Part shown: piece by piece, positions 51,236 to 61,188 of the stretch
Numbering within the stretch: position 1 is the first letter of the stretch
Layout of the letters: the number at the start of each line of letters is the position of its first letter
Assembly: GCF_000620085.1 (NCBI RefSeq)
Contig: NZ_JHVJ01000017.1
Span: 1-64,000, forward strand
Reading direction: 5' to 3'
Source of the DNA: Marinobacterium jannaschii DSM 6295
Lineage (GTDB): Bacteria > Pseudomonadota > Gammaproteobacteria > Pseudomonadales > Balneatricaceae
DNA length: 64,000 nucleotides
Made by a program: the position numbers and the translations under genes
Notes under the pieces: generated by a model
What the model saw: the letters and a program-made list of their open reading frames with translations, nothing else
Databases searched by the model: none
Told to the model about the DNA's origin: nothing

Positions 51236-52054
51236 ATGCGTTTAACCAAAATTATTGCTGTTGCTGCTCTGAGTACCCTGCTTGCTGCCTGTTCCTCCAA
51301 TGATCGCAAAGAACTGACCGATATCCCGGAGCCGGAACTTTATGAGCAGGCCCTGAGTGCACTGGAAGCAGAAAACTATGTGCTGGCCACCGAAAAGCTG
51401 GAGCTGCTGGAAGCCCGCTACCCGTTTGGCCGCTACTCCGAACAGGCCCAGCTGGAGCTGATCTACGCCTATCACAAGAACAACGAGTCCAGTTCGGCAC
51501 GGGGCGCAGCCGACCGCTTTATCCGCCTGCACCCGAACCACGAGAACATCGACTACGCCTACTACATGATGGGCCTGACCGCCTTTGAGCAGGACCGTTC
51601 CTTCTTCGTACGCTTCCTGCCGCTGGATGAGCATACCCGTGACCCGGGCGCGGCGCTGGATGCTTTCGAAGCCTTTAATACCCTGCTGCGCCGTTATCCG
51701 GACAGCCAGTACGCACCGGATGCCCGCCAGCGCATGGTGGCCCTGAAGAACCGCCTGGCAAAACACGAAGTCCATGTCGCGCGTTTCTATATCCAGCGCG
51801 GTGCCTATGTGGCTGCCGCCAACCGCGGACGCTATGTGGTAGAGAATTATCAGGAAACCCCATCCACCCCGGATGCACTGGCAGCCATGGTCGAGGCCTA
51901 CGGCCTGCTGGGGCAGAACGATCTGGCTCAGTCCAGCCTGGAAGTCCTGAAGTCCAACTTCCCGGAGTATGACTATAAACCGGTGAAACGGCCCGAGAAG
52001 ACCCTGCTGGATGCCGCTACGTTCGAGCTGTTCCGCGATGACCCGGAAAGCTGA
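51236..52054 (+). CDS. bamD: Outer membrane assembly lipoprotein BamD
   Basis: BamD is the essential lipoprotein of the BAM complex that inserts beta-barrel proteins. The 272-residue protein has a lipoprotein signal ([16 protein letters not shown], Cys near residue 19) and TPR repeats, with [22 protein letters not shown] and the [31 protein letters not shown] block typical of the family. It is followed by a strong terminator. Confidence 0.96.
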   Translation: MRLTKIIAVAALSTLLAACSSNDRKELTDIPEPELYEQALSALEAENYVLATEKLELLEARYPFGRYSEQAQLELIYAYHKNNESSSARGAADRFIRLHPNHENIDYAYYMMGLTAFEQDRSFFVRFLPLDEHTRDPGAALDAFEAFNTLLRRYPDSQYAPDARQRMVALKNRLAKHEVHVARFYIQRGAYVAAANRGRYVVENYQETPSTPDALAAMVEAYGLLGQNDLAQSSLEVLKSNFPEYDYKPVKRPEKTLLDAATFELFRDDPES

Positions 52055-52081
52055 TCCCTGACGCATTAAGCTCATAAAAAG

Positions 52082-52117
52082 AAAAACCCGGCCTCTTCGA
52101 AGCCGGGTTTATTTTTT
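52082..52117 (+). terminator. Intrinsic terminator of bamD
   Basis: Perfect 9-base arms (AAACCCGGC/GCCGGGTTT) with a 9-base loop are followed by ATTTTTT. It lies 28 bases after the bamD stop. Confidence 0.92.
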
Positions 52118-52360
52118 CTCTCAGATCGCCATCTGTCACTACAGCCCGCTCCGGGGCGTCTAATCCCGTAGCAGCCGCGACAAACCGGGATAGTATAGCA
52201 GCTGAAGCCCTGACAGAATGGAGAATGCCTAAGGCTCTCGGTCAGAATTACTTGGCCTGTCCCGTTTCCCGTCCGGGGGAATTTCCCCGCGCAGCTGAAT
52301 CCCTTAGAATGATGGCTGTCCCCCAGTTTCGCTCATATTCTTTTGCGGAGAACATGCCCC

Positions 52361-53194
52361 ATGCAGGCACAGGAAATCATCAACGAGATGCGCGTGCTTC
52401 CACAGATCGACCCGGAAGCCGAAATCAGCCGTCGCATCGACTTTATCAAGCACACCCTGAAACAGTCGGGCCTGAAACATCTGGTACTGGGGATCAGCGG
52501 TGGCGTCGACTCCACCACCTGCGGCCGCCTGGCCCAGCTGGCGATAGAGCAGCTCAACCAAGAAGCCGGTAGCGACAGCTATAAGTTTATTGCCGTACGC
52601 CTGCCCTACGGTGTGCAGATGGATGAGGATGATGCCCAGACCTCGCTGCAGTTTATCCAGCCCTCCTCTGTCGTGACCCTCAATGTCAAACCGGCCGCCG
52701 ACGGTATCCACGAAGAGACGCTGGCTGCCCTGCAACAGCAGTCGCTGCTGAATGCCAGCGAGGGCACCATCGATTTCTCCAAGGGGAACGTCAAGGCCCG
52801 TGCCCGCATGGTGGCACAGTACCATCTGGCCGGTATCCTCGGCGGCCTGGTGCTGGGGACCGATCACTCGGCGGAAAATGTGACCGGTTTCTACACCAAG
52901 TGGGGCGACGGTGCCTGTGACCTGGCCCCGTTGTTTGGCCTCAGTAAGCGTCAGGTTCGCCTGCTGGCCAAGACCCTGGGTGCGCCACTGTCACTGGTCG
53001 AGAAAACCCCGACCGCCGACCTGGAATGCCTGGCACCGCAGAAGGCAGACGAGCATGCCCTGGGCCTGAGTTACGACGAACTGGATGACTTCCTCGAAGG
53101 CCAGCCAGTCAGTGCCGCGGTGACAGAACGGGTGATTGAGATCTACAACAAGACTCAACATAAACGCCAGCCGATTCCGACGATCTACGACTAG
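52361..53194 (+). CDS. nadE: NAD+ synthetase, ammonia-dependent
   Basis: NadE amidates deamido-NAD+ with ammonia and ATP, the last step of NAD synthesis. The 277-residue protein is the short form without a glutaminase domain. It has the ATP pyrophosphatase loop [38 protein letters not shown] and [15 protein letters not shown]. The ATG at 52361 begins the family start; GGAG lies 10 bases upstream, and a TTG at 52343 is possible. It stands alone. Confidence 0.95.
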   Translation: MQAQEIINEMRVLPQIDPEAEISRRIDFIKHTLKQSGLKHLVLGISGGVDSTTCGRLAQLAIEQLNQEAGSDSYKFIAVRLPYGVQMDEDDAQTSLQFIQPSSVVTLNVKPAADGIHEETLAALQQQSLLNASEGTIDFSKGNVKARARMVAQYHLAGILGGLVLGTDHSAENVTGFYTKWGDGACDLAPLFGLSKRQVRLLAKTLGAPLSLVEKTPTADLECLAPQKADEHALGLSYDELDDFLEGQPVSAAVTERVIEIYNKTQHKRQPIPTIYD

Positions 53195-53211
53195 GCTGTC
53201 GGTAAGACAAG

Positions 53212-53238
53212 AAAGGCGCCATCAGGCGCCTTTCTTTT
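53212..53238 (+). terminator. Intrinsic terminator of nadE
   Basis: 9-base arms AAAGGCGCC/GGCGCCTTT with an ATCA loop are followed by CTTTTT, 17 bases after the nadE stop. The hairpin is the same as that at 557-578. It also stands 20 bases past the convergent thiO stop. Confidence 0.9.
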
Positions 53239-53258
53239 TGGCCGGTCAGTAGCCGGTA

Positions 53259-54359
53259 TCAGCTTTGTTCCAGGCGAGCTGACAGTTCATAGGGGGTCGG
53301 GTCAATAATCGGCTGCCGTCCCAGTAACAGATCAGCCTGCAACCGGGTCGAAGCCGGTGCCAGTACCAGCCCGTTCCGGAACTGGCCGGCGTTCACATGC
53401 AGGTTGCGATAGCCTGGCAACGCCCCGATATAAGGGATACCTTCAGGCGAACCCGGACGCAGGCCACACCAGTGGTGTTCGACCTCATATTCAGCCAACT
53501 GCGGCACTATATTCAGTGCGGTCTCATACAAGGATGCCCGCGCTTCTTCGGTGGTCCCTTTCTCAAATCCGGTATATTCCAGGGTACTGCCCACCAGCAC
53601 CCGGCCATCATTGCGCGGGATCACGTAGCGCCCATCCATCAGCACCACCCGGTTCACCAGACCCACCGGCGCCTTAAACAGCATCATCTGGCCGCGCACC
53701 GGAGCCACTGGCAGTGTCAGGCCAAGGCTCTCCAGCAACTGGCCGGTCCAGGCCCCGGCCGTCAGAATTGTATCCCCGGCACAGACCCGACCCTGGGATG
53801 TTTCCACACCCAGCACCCGCTCGCCTTCCAGAATAAAGCCCTGCACCTGATGGTCTTCCAGCAAACGGATATTGTCGCGCCGCTTCACATCCTCACGCAA
53901 CGCCCGGCCCAGGCGCGGGTTACGGATACTGGAGACTTCCGGCATCCAGATCGCCTGCTCATGCCCCGGCTTCAGGTTGGGCTCCTTACGGTAGAGAAAC
54001 TCTGCATCCACCCTCGCCATCGGCCGGTGATACTGTCGCGCCCAGTCCACGGCAGCATCGGCATCGTCCACCGATACCAGAAACATCCCCTTCTGACGCA
54101 GCTCCGGATCACAGCCGGTATCCTCCTCCAGCTCCTGCGCCAGATGGACATAGCTACTCTGGGACCAGGTCGCCAACTGGGTCACAGGCTCCTTGTAACG
54201 CCAGGGATAGAGCGGTGATACGATCCCGCCCCCCGCCCAGGAGGACTCGCGGGCACACTGTTGCCGATCCAGCAAGGTCACATCCGCACCTGATACCGCC
54301 AGCTCACGCGCCAGCATCATGCCGATAACACCACCACCAACAATCAAAAATTCAGACAT
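53259..54359 (-). CDS. thiO: Glycine oxidase ThiO (FAD)
   Basis: ThiO oxidises glycine to iminoacetate for the thiazole part of thiamine. The 366-residue protein has the FAD-binding motif VGGGVIGMMLARELA at the start, then ESSWAGGGIVSPLYPWRY, GAWTGQLLESLG and the C-terminal HHWCGLRPGSPEGIPYIG and NAGQFRNGLVLAP. No other thiamine gene is in the window. thiO is found beside fimT in Pseudomonas too, so the pairing is an old neighbourhood rather than a shared role. Confidence 0.9.
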   Translation of the reverse strand: MSEFLIVGGGVIGMMLARELAVSGADVTLLDRQQCARESSWAGGGIVSPLYPWRYKEPVTQLATWSQSSYVHLAQELEEDTGCDPELRQKGMFLVSVDDADAAVDWARQYHRPMARVDAEFLYRKEPNLKPGHEQAIWMPEVSSIRNPRLGRALREDVKRRDNIRLLEDHQVQGFILEGERVLGVETSQGRVCAGDTILTAGAWTGQLLESLGLTLPVAPVRGQMMLFKAPVGLVNRVVLMDGRYVIPRNDGRVLVGSTLEYTGFEKGTTEEARASLYETALNIVPQLAEYEVEHHWCGLRPGSPEGIPYIGALPGYRNLHVNAGQFRNGLVLAPASTRLQADLLLGRQPIIDPTPYELSARLEQS

Positions 54360-54632
54360 GGACTACTTATCCTGTATCAGCTATGTGAGTGAAACCGGTA
54401 TCCACACCAGTCATACCGGGAGCGTAAGACAACATATAACAGACAACGACCATCTGTTGCGAATGGCATCAAGAGTATAAGGAATTCATCCCCTCAAGAT
54501 GTACCAGATAATAACAATGGGTTACTCCAGCCCACATCAACAAGGTGTACTATTGATCAGTGACAGATCAGGACGATCTTTCACTGTAGTAAAAGACACG
54601 ATCTGAAAACCGCCTGACACAAGGAGTGTGTT

Positions 54633-55151
54633 ATGCACCAAAACGGCTTTACTCTGGTAGAGCTGATGGTTGTCGTCGCGATTGCGATAATGGTCACAAC
54701 CATCGGCATCCCCTCGTACTCAGCAATGATCGCTGATATTCGCTCCCGCAGTGTAATTTACCGCCTTAGCAACACACTGATGAAAGCGCGCAACGAAGCG
54801 GTCGTGCACCAAACCTTTGTCTCCAGCTGCGGACTGATGGCCGACAACCGCTGTACTTCAAACTGGCACCTGGGTGTCACCACCTTCATCGATCCAAACC
54901 ACAATGGCCAGCTGGATAGCGGGGAGACGCTGTTACAGGAGTTTCGCCAGGAGCTGTCAGGCAGCCTGCGCTGGCGCAACAGTGCACCGCGTTATCTGCA
55001 GTTTGCCGCCAATGGTCGCACCCGTTTCCAGAACGGAAGCTTTGTCTATTGCGATCCTGAGAAGAAGCACCGGCGTAAACTGGTTGTTTACCGTCAGGGG
55101 CGGATAAGGATCGAAAGTGATCAGGATAAGATTCCGGTATCGGAGTGCTGA
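54633..55151 (+). CDS. fimT: Type IV minor pseudopilin FimT
   Basis: The 172-residue protein has a class III signal with cleavage after G5 (HQNG before FTLVELMVVVAIAIM) and the conserved Glu at mature position 5. A GspH/FimT domain follows, with a disulfide-compatible Cys pair (SCGLMADNRC) and a basic, arginine-rich C-terminus. FimT-type pilins have been linked to DNA uptake through C-terminal arginines, which fits the RKLVVYRQGRIRIE tail seen here. It is on the strand opposite to the other pilin genes, with AAGGAG upstream of the ATG. Confidence 0.85.
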   Translation: MHQNGFTLVELMVVVAIAIMVTTIGIPSYSAMIADIRSRSVIYRLSNTLMKARNEAVVHQTFVSSCGLMADNRCTSNWHLGVTTFIDPNHNGQLDSGETLLQEFRQELSGSLRWRNSAPRYLQFAANGRTRFQNGSFVYCDPEKKHRRKLVVYRQGRIRIESDQDKIPVSEC

Positions 55152-55218
55152 TCAGAACACGGGGATCTCAGGTGCTGACAGCATAAGGCCGACCGCACCG
55201 GACCTCGGTTAGCGCCAG

Positions 55219-55656
55219 TCAGTTCCAGCTGGTTTCGCCGGAGTCGGCAAAGTCACCGTCATTATTGGCATCGTGCAGGCGGTTGCCGACCGAATCCAGG
55301 CGCAGTTTGCCATCAGCGGCCTGATTACCCTGAGGCGTGGCTTCCAGCACAAAGCAGCTGGCAACTGGGCAGGCGACGGTCGCCGCCACTACACTGATCT
55401 TATAGCTGCCTTCAGCGGAGTCGACTCCGGAGGATGCCGAAAAGCCGGCATCGGTCAGGTCGGTGCTATAGGTGCGGTTAGTGTAGAAGGCCCGCTCCAT
55501 CCGGCTCGCCGCTTCCATCAGCATCGCCTGACCATCGGTGCGGCGGCCATCCCTGACATAATCCACATAGGATGGATAAGCAACGGATACCAGAATCCCC
55601 AGAATCGCCACCGCTATCATCAGCTCAATCAGGCTGAAACCCTGCTCTTTCTTCAT
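55219..55656 (-). CDS. pilE: Type IV minor pilin PilE
   Basis: The 145-residue protein has the prepilin signal KKEQG before FSLIELMIAVAILGIL, with the Glu at mature position 5. A type IV pilin globular domain follows, with the Cys pair in VACPVASCFVLEATP and a D-rich end (DANNDGDFADSGE). The ATG at 55656 was chosen because it gives the short leader typical of the family; the extended upstream frame lies in pilY1. It is the last gene of the minus-strand minor pilin operon, 10 bases after pilY1. Confidence 0.9.
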   Translation of the reverse strand: MKKEQGFSLIELMIAVAILGILVSVAYPSYVDYVRDGRRTDGQAMLMEAASRMERAFYTNRTYSTDLTDAGFSASSGVDSAEGSYKISVVAATVACPVASCFVLEATPQGNQAADGKLRLDSVGNRLHDANNDGDFADSGETSWN

Positions 55657-55666
55657 TTCACTAACC

Positions 55667-58600
55667 TTAGAGTTTCGGATAGAGACGCTTCCAGGACATC
55701 TCACCGGTATTGGACAAAGCATCAACCACTGCCGCCGTATTTTCCTTATTACCGGCCGAGTCACTGGAGGTCAGACCGATGCGGGTCTGGTCGTGATCAC
55801 TGCTGATATCACTGGCATCATGACGTTTATCATAGTCGTCCCCCAGATGAGCATTCAGCCGGGTCACCAGGGAGCCTCCGAGTTCGACCGAGCTCATATT
55901 GACCTCGTCACTACCCGTGCCTTCAGTGCCCAGGATCGGCCGGTCGCTGGCCGTACCGGTGGTATAGTCCACCGCATAGAGCCGGGCATCGCCGCCAAAT
56001 TCACAAGTGAGGGATGATGGCGCGAAAGTGGTAAAGGCCACCGTGCCACCAATCAGGGTTGCCCGGCCCAGAACACGCTCACCGGCATTGGAGGAAAAGG
56101 ATTTTTCCCAGCCGCCAACGTTGTATTTGCTGACAACAATTTCCTCCAGCTCCGGCTGGGTCGGGGTGCCATCCAGATCGCTGTGGCTGACGCCACTAAG
56201 GGAGCCATCCGCGGTTTTCACCACGGCAGAAGTGACATCCACCAGGCCAGAAGTGGCTGCCCAGGTCAGACTGTCACTGCTATTGACCGGTTCCTTGAGG
56301 CCAAACATTTTCTGGGTATCCAGATAGGAAGCATCGGAGCGGGTCAGGAAACGGCCTGAGCCGGCATAAACCCAGCGGTTGTTGCTGTAGTCTATCCCAG
56401 CGGTTGGTCGGGCCAGCATCGGTTCGCCCGTGTTGTAGAGCAGACTATCCGCCCATGACGCCAGTGGGTAATAAGTGCTGTTATCGGCCCCATTCTGAAT
56501 CCGGATACGATGCAGTTTGCCACTCCAGTTTCCCACTGAGCCTGCGGCCGTGCCGAAATAGATTGCATCGGCATGTTCATCCGTATTGAAATCCATCGCC
56601 AGCGGGCTGCCGACAAAGCTGTTTGATTCCGACAAGGTCATAACACCGCTGCTACCAAAGCCACTGGCCCATCCCAGATTATTGAGATCAAACAGGAACA
56701 CCTTGCCTGCCTGGGAGCTACTACCATCAGTGATACCGGTCTTAGTCGCATCCGGTCCCGAACCAAACACCAGGTACCAGCTGTCGCCCATTCGCACCGG
56801 TGCCGGGCGTGAGGTAGTAAAACCGAGATTCTCATGGGAGATCTCCGCCAGCAGCTTAGGCGCCTGCTCCGGATCGGTAACATCGAGGATAAAGTAGGAG
56901 GAACTCAGGGTCCGGTCAGCAGCGCCGTCGCCATCGGTATCCACCTGCACTGCTCCCCCTCCCAGACGCATCCCGCCGACCAACAAGGTACCCCAGCCAG
57001 ACGGATGGGTACTGTCACTGGAAAATACCTTGGCATCAAACACCACCGGTTCCAGGTCAACACCAAAGATATGGTTACCCGCCACATTGCCGTAAGAGGG
57101 GTCGGTGAGGTATTTCAGGTGCGGTAGCATGGCATAGGGGACATAAGCCCACATCTCCTGCCCCAGTGCAAACTGGCCCGTACCGCTGTAGCCCTTCTTA
57201 AAGGTCTTGGTCGAGGATTCAAACCATCCGGCATTAAATCCATGCAACATACCATCGTTGGAGCCAGCATAAACCATATGACGACGATTCTTGTACTTGG
57301 CACGAAAAGCAGCATAGCCGGAGTCACCGTGAATAACGTCATAGAAGGCCCGTGGCTCAGCTACCACTACCGGGGTGGCGTTGATCACATCCCCCAGGCG
57401 CTTGATCTCAGTAACGCCTTCATCATTCTTTAACTGGCGTGAGCGATAGCCGCTGATCTCCTGGCCACGGATAAAGTTGACGATATTGCTGGCTTCGCTG
57501 CTGTCTGCAGCCCCCAGCAACGCCATTCCACGGGCTGAAGTGAAATTGCTGGCAATGAAGTTGAGGGATTCGCTGTTGCTAATGCTCCAGCCGGTCAGGT
57601 TACTGCCCGGGTTACTGTCTGTATCCTGCGCCGAGAAGATATAGCGCTTCTGAGTTGAGTCATCGGTATAGGTACGCTGACTGGGGATGCTGGCATTGGC
57701 GATGCCGCTCAGCCAGCTGTCGGCATCCCAGACGTAGCCCAGGGTATAGAGCGTCTTTGAGAACTTGGCCTTAGAGCAGACTGTTTTCTCGGCAGCGGTT
57801 GGAATATCGGCACTGCTGCTGGCAACATGAGCACGTACCTCTTTCGATTCTGGTTCAGTGCAGTAGGTGATAATGCCATCGACCGAGGTTTCCTCCAGCT
57901 TGCCATCACCATCATCTTCCCGAAAATAGCCCGAGGAATCGATAAAGGTACTGTAAATATTACCCGTCCAGGAAACGGAGTCAGTACCACTGGTCTGCTG
58001 GTACTGGAACAGGGCCGAGTATTCAGCACCATCACCGGTGGAACTGCTGGCGACTACTGCCGAGGCGCCACCTGAAGCGGCACGGATCTTGATAGAGTCA
58101 AAGGCCGCATTCAGCTCTGACGACAGGGATTCTGCATCATTGGCATAGTAGAAGGTATCCGGGCTGCAATCGCCATCGGCATCCCACTCATTGGGGTCAC
58201 AGGTTCCCCCATCGAGAAAGGTCTGATAGTAGGTCTTAAAGTTAGAGGGATGCGCCGGGTCCGGCTGATGGTTACCTATACCGGAACCATCAGTGCCGGT
58301 ATCGATAAAGCCGCCATTAGCTGCCGCTTCGCGCATACGCTTGGTGGAGGTATTGTTACCTTCATTTTCACCCAGAGCAGCGTAAACGTAGTAACTGATA
58401 ATCTCCTGATGACCGTCCAGGTCGCTACGACAGTCATTGTTCCGAATCTGCCAGGCGATATCATCCAGCATCTCATTCAGGGTGCCACCATCGCTATCGC
58501 CTTCGTCGAGACCTGAGGGATGACCACTACCATCCCAGTCCTTGTAGGGTGCGCCATCATTAAAGTGCAGCACAAAGGTCTTGGCACATTCCAGCTTGGC

Positions 58601-60592
58601 ACTGTACTCCGGGTAGTAGTATGGATCCCAGTCCGTTGAGGTTTGAAAAGCCGGATACTTGGCACTGCTGCTCGAGCCATCCTCATACTCAGGGGTAGAC
58701 GCAGGCTTACCACTGCCACCTGTGGCATTGCCCTGGCTGGCATAGCCCCAGATCTCATAAAGGGTTTCAGCGATCGGTGTGGTACCCCAGATCAGCGGGT
58801 GATCTTCGATAGCGGTAATAATATTGTCCAGTGCATTGGGTGCCCGCACATCAGTTCTCAGGCAGATATCATCATTCGACTGGGCACTGGTCGCTTTTGT
58901 CACATCGGGATAGCAGGGATAGAAGGTGCCGCCATGTACCGTATTACCGGTATAGATGCTGGTTGGCGATTTATTCTGATCGTAATTGTAGACCGCCAGG
59001 CCAAAACGAATCGCAGCCGAGTTTTCCTGGATAATGCCGGTGGGCTCCTGATCCAGTGCGATCTGAATCCGGTAGTTGCTGGTCCCTACTGCGGCAAGAT
59101 AACCCACAACTTCATTACCATGCCCGCGCTCGTTATCATCCGACTTTTCCTCCGATATCTGTACATCGACCTGAGATGCGCTCCAGACGCCGTTAGCAAA
59201 ACGCACATTCGCCGGATCAACATCATTGCTGGTCTGCATCGAAGCGGCAAAGTGCGGCGCATCGGAGAAAGTCACGCTGAAATCCAGCGTATCCCAGTTT
59301 TCATCCACCGACGGCATAGTGCCAATCTCCAGCGGGATCGACTGGCCATTATAGTCGACTGCGCCGGTATGCTTTTCGATGGCGATATAGTTCACATCTT
59401 CATGGGTATGCGCGCCCTCTGCTTCTTCCTCCTGCATTTTAAGATCAAAGGAGCTATCACTGACATTGTGAACGCGGAGATGCACAGCATCCGAGCCGTT
59501 ATAACTGCTCACACCGGCAAAAATAACCGGATCGGTCACACCGGAGATCGCAACCGATGTTCCGCCACTGAAACTGCTTTCCGACGGCAGCAACGTATTG
59601 TTGGTATTGACCGAGCCGGCATCAAAATTGAGTGATCCACCGCTACTCAGGGGAATACTATGCTCACCCTCTTCGGCGACCAGATAGATCAGATCCTCAG
59701 TGGTGTGATTGCCATCTCTGTAGTTATATTCCTGCAACCGTATCTCAAAGCCGGTAGAGGTCACGTTACGTACCCGGGCTACCGTCGGATCACCGCCGTT
59801 AAAGGACACCGCTGTCGCCACCACGACCGGACTGGTATAGCTGTTTGCAAAACTGACACTGTGCCAGGGAGGCTCGCTGCCATCATCATTCTCATTCCAG
59901 TCCATAGTGACGCGGCCCACTTCGAACTTATCACTCAGCGCAGTCACAGCCGTGTTGACGCTGGTCGTCAGGGAAATACGACCTTCACTGATCAGGAACT
60001 CTGAGTTGTTAGCGAAGCTGCTGGGTGTGAACTGCGAAGAGCTGCTGTAGGCCTTGCGGAAGGTATAGTCCTGCGGTTCATCCTGCGCTTCCAGCACATA
60101 GTAGGTGGACGCGGTCCCGGTAAGGTTCATGGTTTCGCCGGCACGATCTGTCACCTTACCGCCCACCATGACCTTACGGATAACGTCGATGCGGCGCATG
60201 GTCATCCAGTTAAGGAAGTTGCCGTTCCACTCATTACTCGCCAGAGTGCCGGTAATATCACCGCTACCGCCGAGGGCACCCGTTTCATAAAAGACACCAT
60301 GAGCACCGTTATAGGCGTACTTTTTCTCGCTGTCGAAGTAGCCGAAATAACGCTTGGTCTGGACAAAGTCATTATGCAATACAGTCTTCCAGCCACCGTC
60401 CTTATCAGCATAAGCGGTTGCCTTCATGCTGCCGGATATATCCATCGCAATAATCACATTTGGCTTGCCCGTTTCCGACGCCAGGAAAGGAGGTATAGCG
60501 GTAAAATCAGCCGTAGTTGCCGCCTGTATGCTGGAGACCTGAATACAGAGAATCAGGGTAATGACTACGCGGAAAATTCGGGACAGAATCAT
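55667..60592 (-). CDS. pilY1: Type IV pilus tip adhesin/assembly protein PilY1
   Basis: PilY1 sits at the pilus tip and supports adhesion, surface sensing and pilus assembly. The 1641-residue protein has a signal peptide (to about residue 24), a VWA-like start with the metal motif DISGS (51-55), and a C-terminal quinoprotein-like beta-propeller (about 1080-1550). The calcium loop DTDGDGAADR lies near residues 1213-1222. It is about 450 residues longer than the Pseudomonas protein. Much of the excess is three tandem repeats at about 221-311, 312-412 and 413-503, each ending in H-x2-E-x3-Y-[LI], inserted in the VWA-like part. Confidence 0.92.
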   Translation of the reverse strand: MILSRIFRVVITLILCIQVSSIQAATTADFTAIPPFLASETGKPNVIIAMDISGSMKATAYADKDGGWKTVLHNDFVQTKRYFGYFDSEKKYAYNGAHGVFYETGALGGSGDITGTLASNEWNGNFLNWMTMRRIDVIRKVMVGGKVTDRAGETMNLTGTASTYYVLEAQDEPQDYTFRKAYSSSSQFTPSSFANNSEFLISEGRISLTTSVNTAVTALSDKFEVGRVTMDWNENDDGSEPPWHSVSFANSYTSPVVVATAVSFNGGDPTVARVRNVTSTGFEIRLQEYNYRDGNHTTEDLIYLVAEEGEHSIPLSSGGSLNFDAGSVNTNNTLLPSESSFSGGTSVAISGVTDPVIFAGVSSYNGSDAVHLRVHNVSDSSFDLKMQEEEAEGAHTHEDVNYIAIEKHTGAVDYNGQSIPLEIGTMPSVDENWDTLDFSVTFSDAPHFAASMQTSNDVDPANVRFANGVWSASQVDVQISEEKSDDNERGHGNEVVGYLAAVGTSNYRIQIALDQEPTGIIQENSAAIRFGLAVYNYDQNKSPTSIYTGNTVHGGTFYPCYPDVTKATSAQSNDDICLRTDVRAPNALDNIITAIEDHPLIWGTTPIAETLYEIWGYASQGNATGGSGKPASTPEYEDGSSSSAKYPAFQTSTDWDPYYYPEYSAKLECAKTFVLHFNDGAPYKDWDGSGHPSGLDEGDSDGGTLNEMLDDIAWQIRNNDCRSDLDGHQEIISYYVYAALGENEGNNTSTKRMREAAANGGFIDTGTDGSGIGNHQPDPAHPSNFKTYYQTFLDGGTCDPNEWDADGDCSPDTFYYANDAESLSSELNAAFDSIKIRAASGGASAVVASSSTGDGAEYSALFQYQQTSGTDSVSWTGNIYSTFIDSSGYFREDDGDGKLEETSVDGIITYCTEPESKEVRAHVASSSADIPTAAEKTVCSKAKFSKTLYTLGYVWDADSWLSGIANASIPSQRTYTDDSTQKRYIFSAQDTDSNPGSNLTGWSISNSESLNFIASNFTSARGMALLGAADSSEASNIVNFIRGQEISGYRSRQLKNDEGVTEIKRLGDVINATPVVVAEPRAFYDVIHGDSGYAAFRAKYKNRRHMVYAGSNDGMLHGFNAGWFESSTKTFKKGYSGTGQFALGQEMWAYVPYAMLPHLKYLTDPSYGNVAGNHIFGVDLEPVVFDAKVFSSDSTHPSGWGTLLVGGMRLGGGAVQVDTDGDGAADRTLSSSYFILDVTDPEQAPKLLAEISHENLGFTTSRPAPVRMGDSWYLVFGSGPDATKTGITDGSSSQAGKVFLFDLNNLGWASGFGSSGVMTLSESNSFVGSPLAMDFNTDEHADAIYFGTAAGSVGNWSGKLHRIRIQNGADNSTYYPLASWADSLLYNTGEPMLARPTAGIDYSNNRWVYAGSGRFLTRSDASYLDTQKMFGLKEPVNSSDSLTWAATSGLVDVTSAVVKTADGSLSGVSHSDLDGTPTQPELEEIVVSKYNVGGWEKSFSSNAGERVLGRATLIGGTVAFTTFAPSSLTCEFGGDARLYAVDYTTGTASDRPILGTEGTGSDEVNMSSVELGGSLVTRLNAHLGDDYDKRHDASDISSDHDQTRIGLTSSDSAGNKENTAAVVDALSNTGEMSWKRLYPKL

Positions 60593-60605
60593 CTATAAAC
60601 TCCCT

Positions 60606-61184
60606 TTATTGATTCTGAGGATCAGTGACAATCTGGGAACGCATCTCACTGGCGGTGGTTACAGTCGCACCACCGGTAGACGTCGCCTGACTGACAATGG
60701 CGTAATGCGTCCAGTAAACATTGGTTGAGCCCGGCGCAAGGCGGGCATTATCCTGTAACCGCACCACCCAGCCGTTGGCGTCGATCGCAGAACCGGGCTT
60801 ACCGGATTGGGCCGATACGGTGTAAGTCGCATCCTTATCGATACTGGTCAGATCGGTAAAGTCGATACTACTGCTGGTCTCAGTGTTGGCCATCGCCAGG
60901 TTAGTGCCGTTTTTTTCAGTACCGTGATCGGTAATCGACATTGAGGCATCCTTGCCAGACCAGTCGCCCTCTTCGATATAGTTTTCCAGGGATGCAACCA
61001 GCTGGCGGCGACCGGCTTCAGACGCTTCAAAGGCGTTGGCCTCAAAGGCCATATTGGCACTGATACGGTAATCCATCGTGGCGCCGCCCATGGAGTTGAC
61101 CGCGACCATGGTAATCACCAGAAGAAAGAGCATACCGGTGACCAGAATATAGCCACCCTCTCGCTGCGATCGAAGTTCTGCCAT
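60606..61184 (-). CDS. pilX: Type IV minor pilin assembly protein PilX
   Basis: PilX primes pilus assembly with PilV, PilW and FimU. The 192-residue protein has the PilX start (REGGYILVTGMLFLLVITMVAV), cleaved after the GG, without the usual Glu5, as is known for PilX. The ATG at 61184 was chosen since it gives the short basic leader. A start much further upstream would lie inside pilW. It sits 4 bases after pilW and 13 before pilY1. Confidence 0.88.
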   Translation of the reverse strand: MAELRSQREGGYILVTGMLFLLVITMVAVNSMGGATMDYRISANMAFEANAFEASEAGRRQLVASLENYIEEGDWSGKDASMSITDHGTEKNGTNLAMANTETSSSIDFTDLTSIDKDATYTVSAQSGKPGSAIDANGWVVRLQDNARLAPGSTNVYWTHYAIVSQATSTGGATVTTASEMRSQIVTDPQNQ

Positions 61185-61188
61185 TTCC

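Noticed and set aside
58643-59635. A 330-codon open frame antisense to pilY1.
   Set aside because: It lies opposite the PilY1 repeat and VWA-like region, shows no domain and has no start signal.
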